A DNA stretch of 5,177 nucleotides from Gemmatimonadota bacterium. GTDB taxonomy: Bacteria; Gemmatimonadota; Gemmatimonadetes; Gemmatimonadales; GWC2-71-9. Each line of letters starts with the position of its first letter. Within the stretch, counting starts at the first letter, position 1. Below are positions 4,520 through 5,177 of the stretch, piece by piece. The notes beneath the pieces are model-generated. The model made no database searches and had not been told where the DNA came from. It saw only the letters and a list, made by a program, of their open reading frames with translations. Both the position numbers and the translations under genes were made by a program. Where the stretch lies: the NCBI GenBank assembly GCA_029862935.1, contig JAOTWK010000282.1, forward strand, positions 1 through 5,177, read 5' to 3'.

Positions 4520-5177
4520 GTGGCCGGCCATCTCGAAGGGTCCAAATCTCAGGTCAATCACTGGCTTCTTTCCGGAGATGCTTCCATCCGATGGCAGGCG
4601 CAGCGAGACCTCTTCGGGGCCAAGCCGGTGACCTGGCGCCAGGAACGAAAGAGAGTGGCGACCCATGGCTGGGGGGCCCGAATCCTTGCGCAGCAGGCCG
4701 TTGACGGCACTTGGGGCGGTGGTATCTACTCCCCCAAATGGACCTCCACCGCCTACTCATTGATCCTCCTCCGACGGCTCGGCCTCGAAAGAGACCACCC
4801 TGCAGCCTCCAAAGGCTGCAGGGTCTTGTTGGACCGTGGGGATTCCGACGATGGGGGAGTGGACCTTTCGGTGGGACTGAACCGCTCCGAGACGTGCATC
4901 ACCGGGTTCGTCCTTGCCTTGGTTTCGTACTTTCGACTTGCCACGCCAAGAGTCGAGGAAATCCTCTCCTACCTCCTTCGTGAACAGATGCCTGACGGGG
5001 GTTGGAACTGCCTTCGGTACCGGGGGGCGACCCACAGCTCCTTCCATACGACCATTAATGTCCTCGAGGGGCTCAGGCTCTATGCAGAGGCAAAAGGGGA
5101 AAGGACACGGGAAGTGGAGGCCGCCGAACAGAGGGCCCGGGAGTTCTTTCTACGACATGCCCTCTATCGATCGCACC
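4520..5177 (+). CDS. Prenyltransferase/squalene-oxidase-repeat protein, 3' partial
   Basis: A frame opens after a TGA at 4487-4489 and runs to the window end. GTG at 4520 is the first start codon in it, with GGAG at 4509-4512 seven nt upstream. The 219 visible residues open with an HEAT-like helix (DASIRWQAQRDLFG, 20-33). Two QW-type repeats follow: QQAVDGTWGGG (58-68) with YSPKWTSTAYSLILLRRLGL (70-89), and QMPDGGWNC (156-164) with THSSFHTTINVLEGL (171-185). These alpha-barrel repeats are shared by terpene cyclases, prenyltransferase beta subunits and squalene-hopene cyclases. The usual length of this smaller relative is about 300 residues, so roughly the last third is missing. No catalytic function can be assigned. 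The gene follows attC6 by 28 bp and should be the next cassette; no attC is yet seen after it. It contains a perfect 12-bp hairpin at 4797-4824. Confidence 0.85.
   Translation, partial: MAGHLEGSKSQVNHWLLSGDASIRWQAQRDLFGAKPVTWRQERKRVATHGWGARILAQQAVDGTWGGGIYSPKWTSTAYSLILLRRLGLERDHPAASKGCRVLLDRGDSDDGGVDLSVGLNRSETCITGFVLALVSYFRLATPRVEEILSYLLREQMPDGGWNCLRYRGATHSSFHTTINVLEGLRLYAEAKGERTREVEAAEQRAREFFLRHALYRSH
4797..4824 (+). repeat. Perfect 12-bp inverted repeat with 4-nt loop inside the coding region
   Basis: ACCCTGCAGCCT (4797-4808) is followed by the loop CCAA and the exact reverse complement AGGCTGCAGGGT (4813-4824). It encodes residues around HPAASKGC of the terpene-cyclase-like protein. The next bases, CTTGTTGG, hold only a broken run of T, so it is at best a poor intrinsic terminator. 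Confidence 0.8.

Larger units (their letters stand above)
1..5177 (+). mobile_element. Integron gene-cassette array (internal part, both ends cut)
   Basis: Six attC-type sites alternate with single plus-strand genes, which is the layout of an integron cassette array. Taking the crossover as G^TT in each R' box, the cassette units are about 544-1776 (RsgA), 1777-2633 (membrane protein), 2634-3353 (DUF1697), 3354-4072 (GNAT) and 4073-4485 (broken DoxX). Incomplete cassettes lie on each side. All genes point the same way as the attC sites. No integrase, attI or Pc promoter is visible. The attC lengths (about 89 to 143 bp) and the unrelated gene functions fit a chromosomal or environmental array better than a clinical class 1 integron, but that is inference. 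Confidence 0.9.

Noticed and set aside
4841..4852. DSDD in the QW-repeat protein as a class II terpene cyclase DxDD catalytic motif
   Set aside because: It sits in a loop between repeats in the context GDSDDGGVDL, not in the DxDDTA context of squalene-hopene cyclases, so chance is more likely.

Overview
This window is the inside of an integron gene-cassette array. Six sites with attC (59-base element) architecture lie at 407-549, 1645-1782, 2513-2639, 3267-3359, 3948-4078 and 4403-4491. Each follows a plus-strand gene or gene remnant. Outside the cassette genes and attC sites there is little sequence. No integrase gene (intI), attI site or cassette promoter Pc is in the window, so its position relative to the platform is unknown. 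The array is cut at both ends. The DNA is GC-rich. The gene types suit a proteobacterial or environmental integron, but cassettes come from mixed sources, so codon use and gene content cannot name the host. No gene here is a recognisable classical antibiotic-resistance determinant.

Layout, left to right. (1) The 3' part of an uncharacterised gene, possibly DUF4304-like (1-378), then attC1. (2) A complete RsgA-type ribosome-assembly GTPase (578-1639), then attC2, whose stem is good but whose two recombination boxes are degenerate. (3) A stretch with a promoter and palindromic operator-like sequence (1848-1885), then a six-helix membrane protein (1934-2518) whose stop codon lies inside attC3. 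(4) A DUF1697 protein (2699-3241), then attC4 with a degenerate R'' box. (5) A GNAT acetyltransferase (3400-3921), then attC5. (6) A small cassette with a frameshifted DoxX-like membrane gene (4121-4383), then attC6. (7) The N-terminal 219 residues of a prenyltransferase/squalene-oxidase-repeat protein (4520 to the window end), which runs off the edge.

The genes do not form a pathway. They are independent cassettes gathered by site-specific recombination and probably read in one direction from an upstream promoter. The membrane-protein gene is the exception, with a plausible promoter of its own. The points most worth a second look are the cassette-borne RsgA, the damaged attC2 that may weld the RsgA and membrane-protein cassettes into one mobile unit, the self-regulated look of the membrane-protein gene, the decaying DoxX cassette, and the terpene-cyclase-like gene with a perfect 12-bp hairpin inside its coding sequence. 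No clearly new multi-gene system can be shown from this sequence alone.
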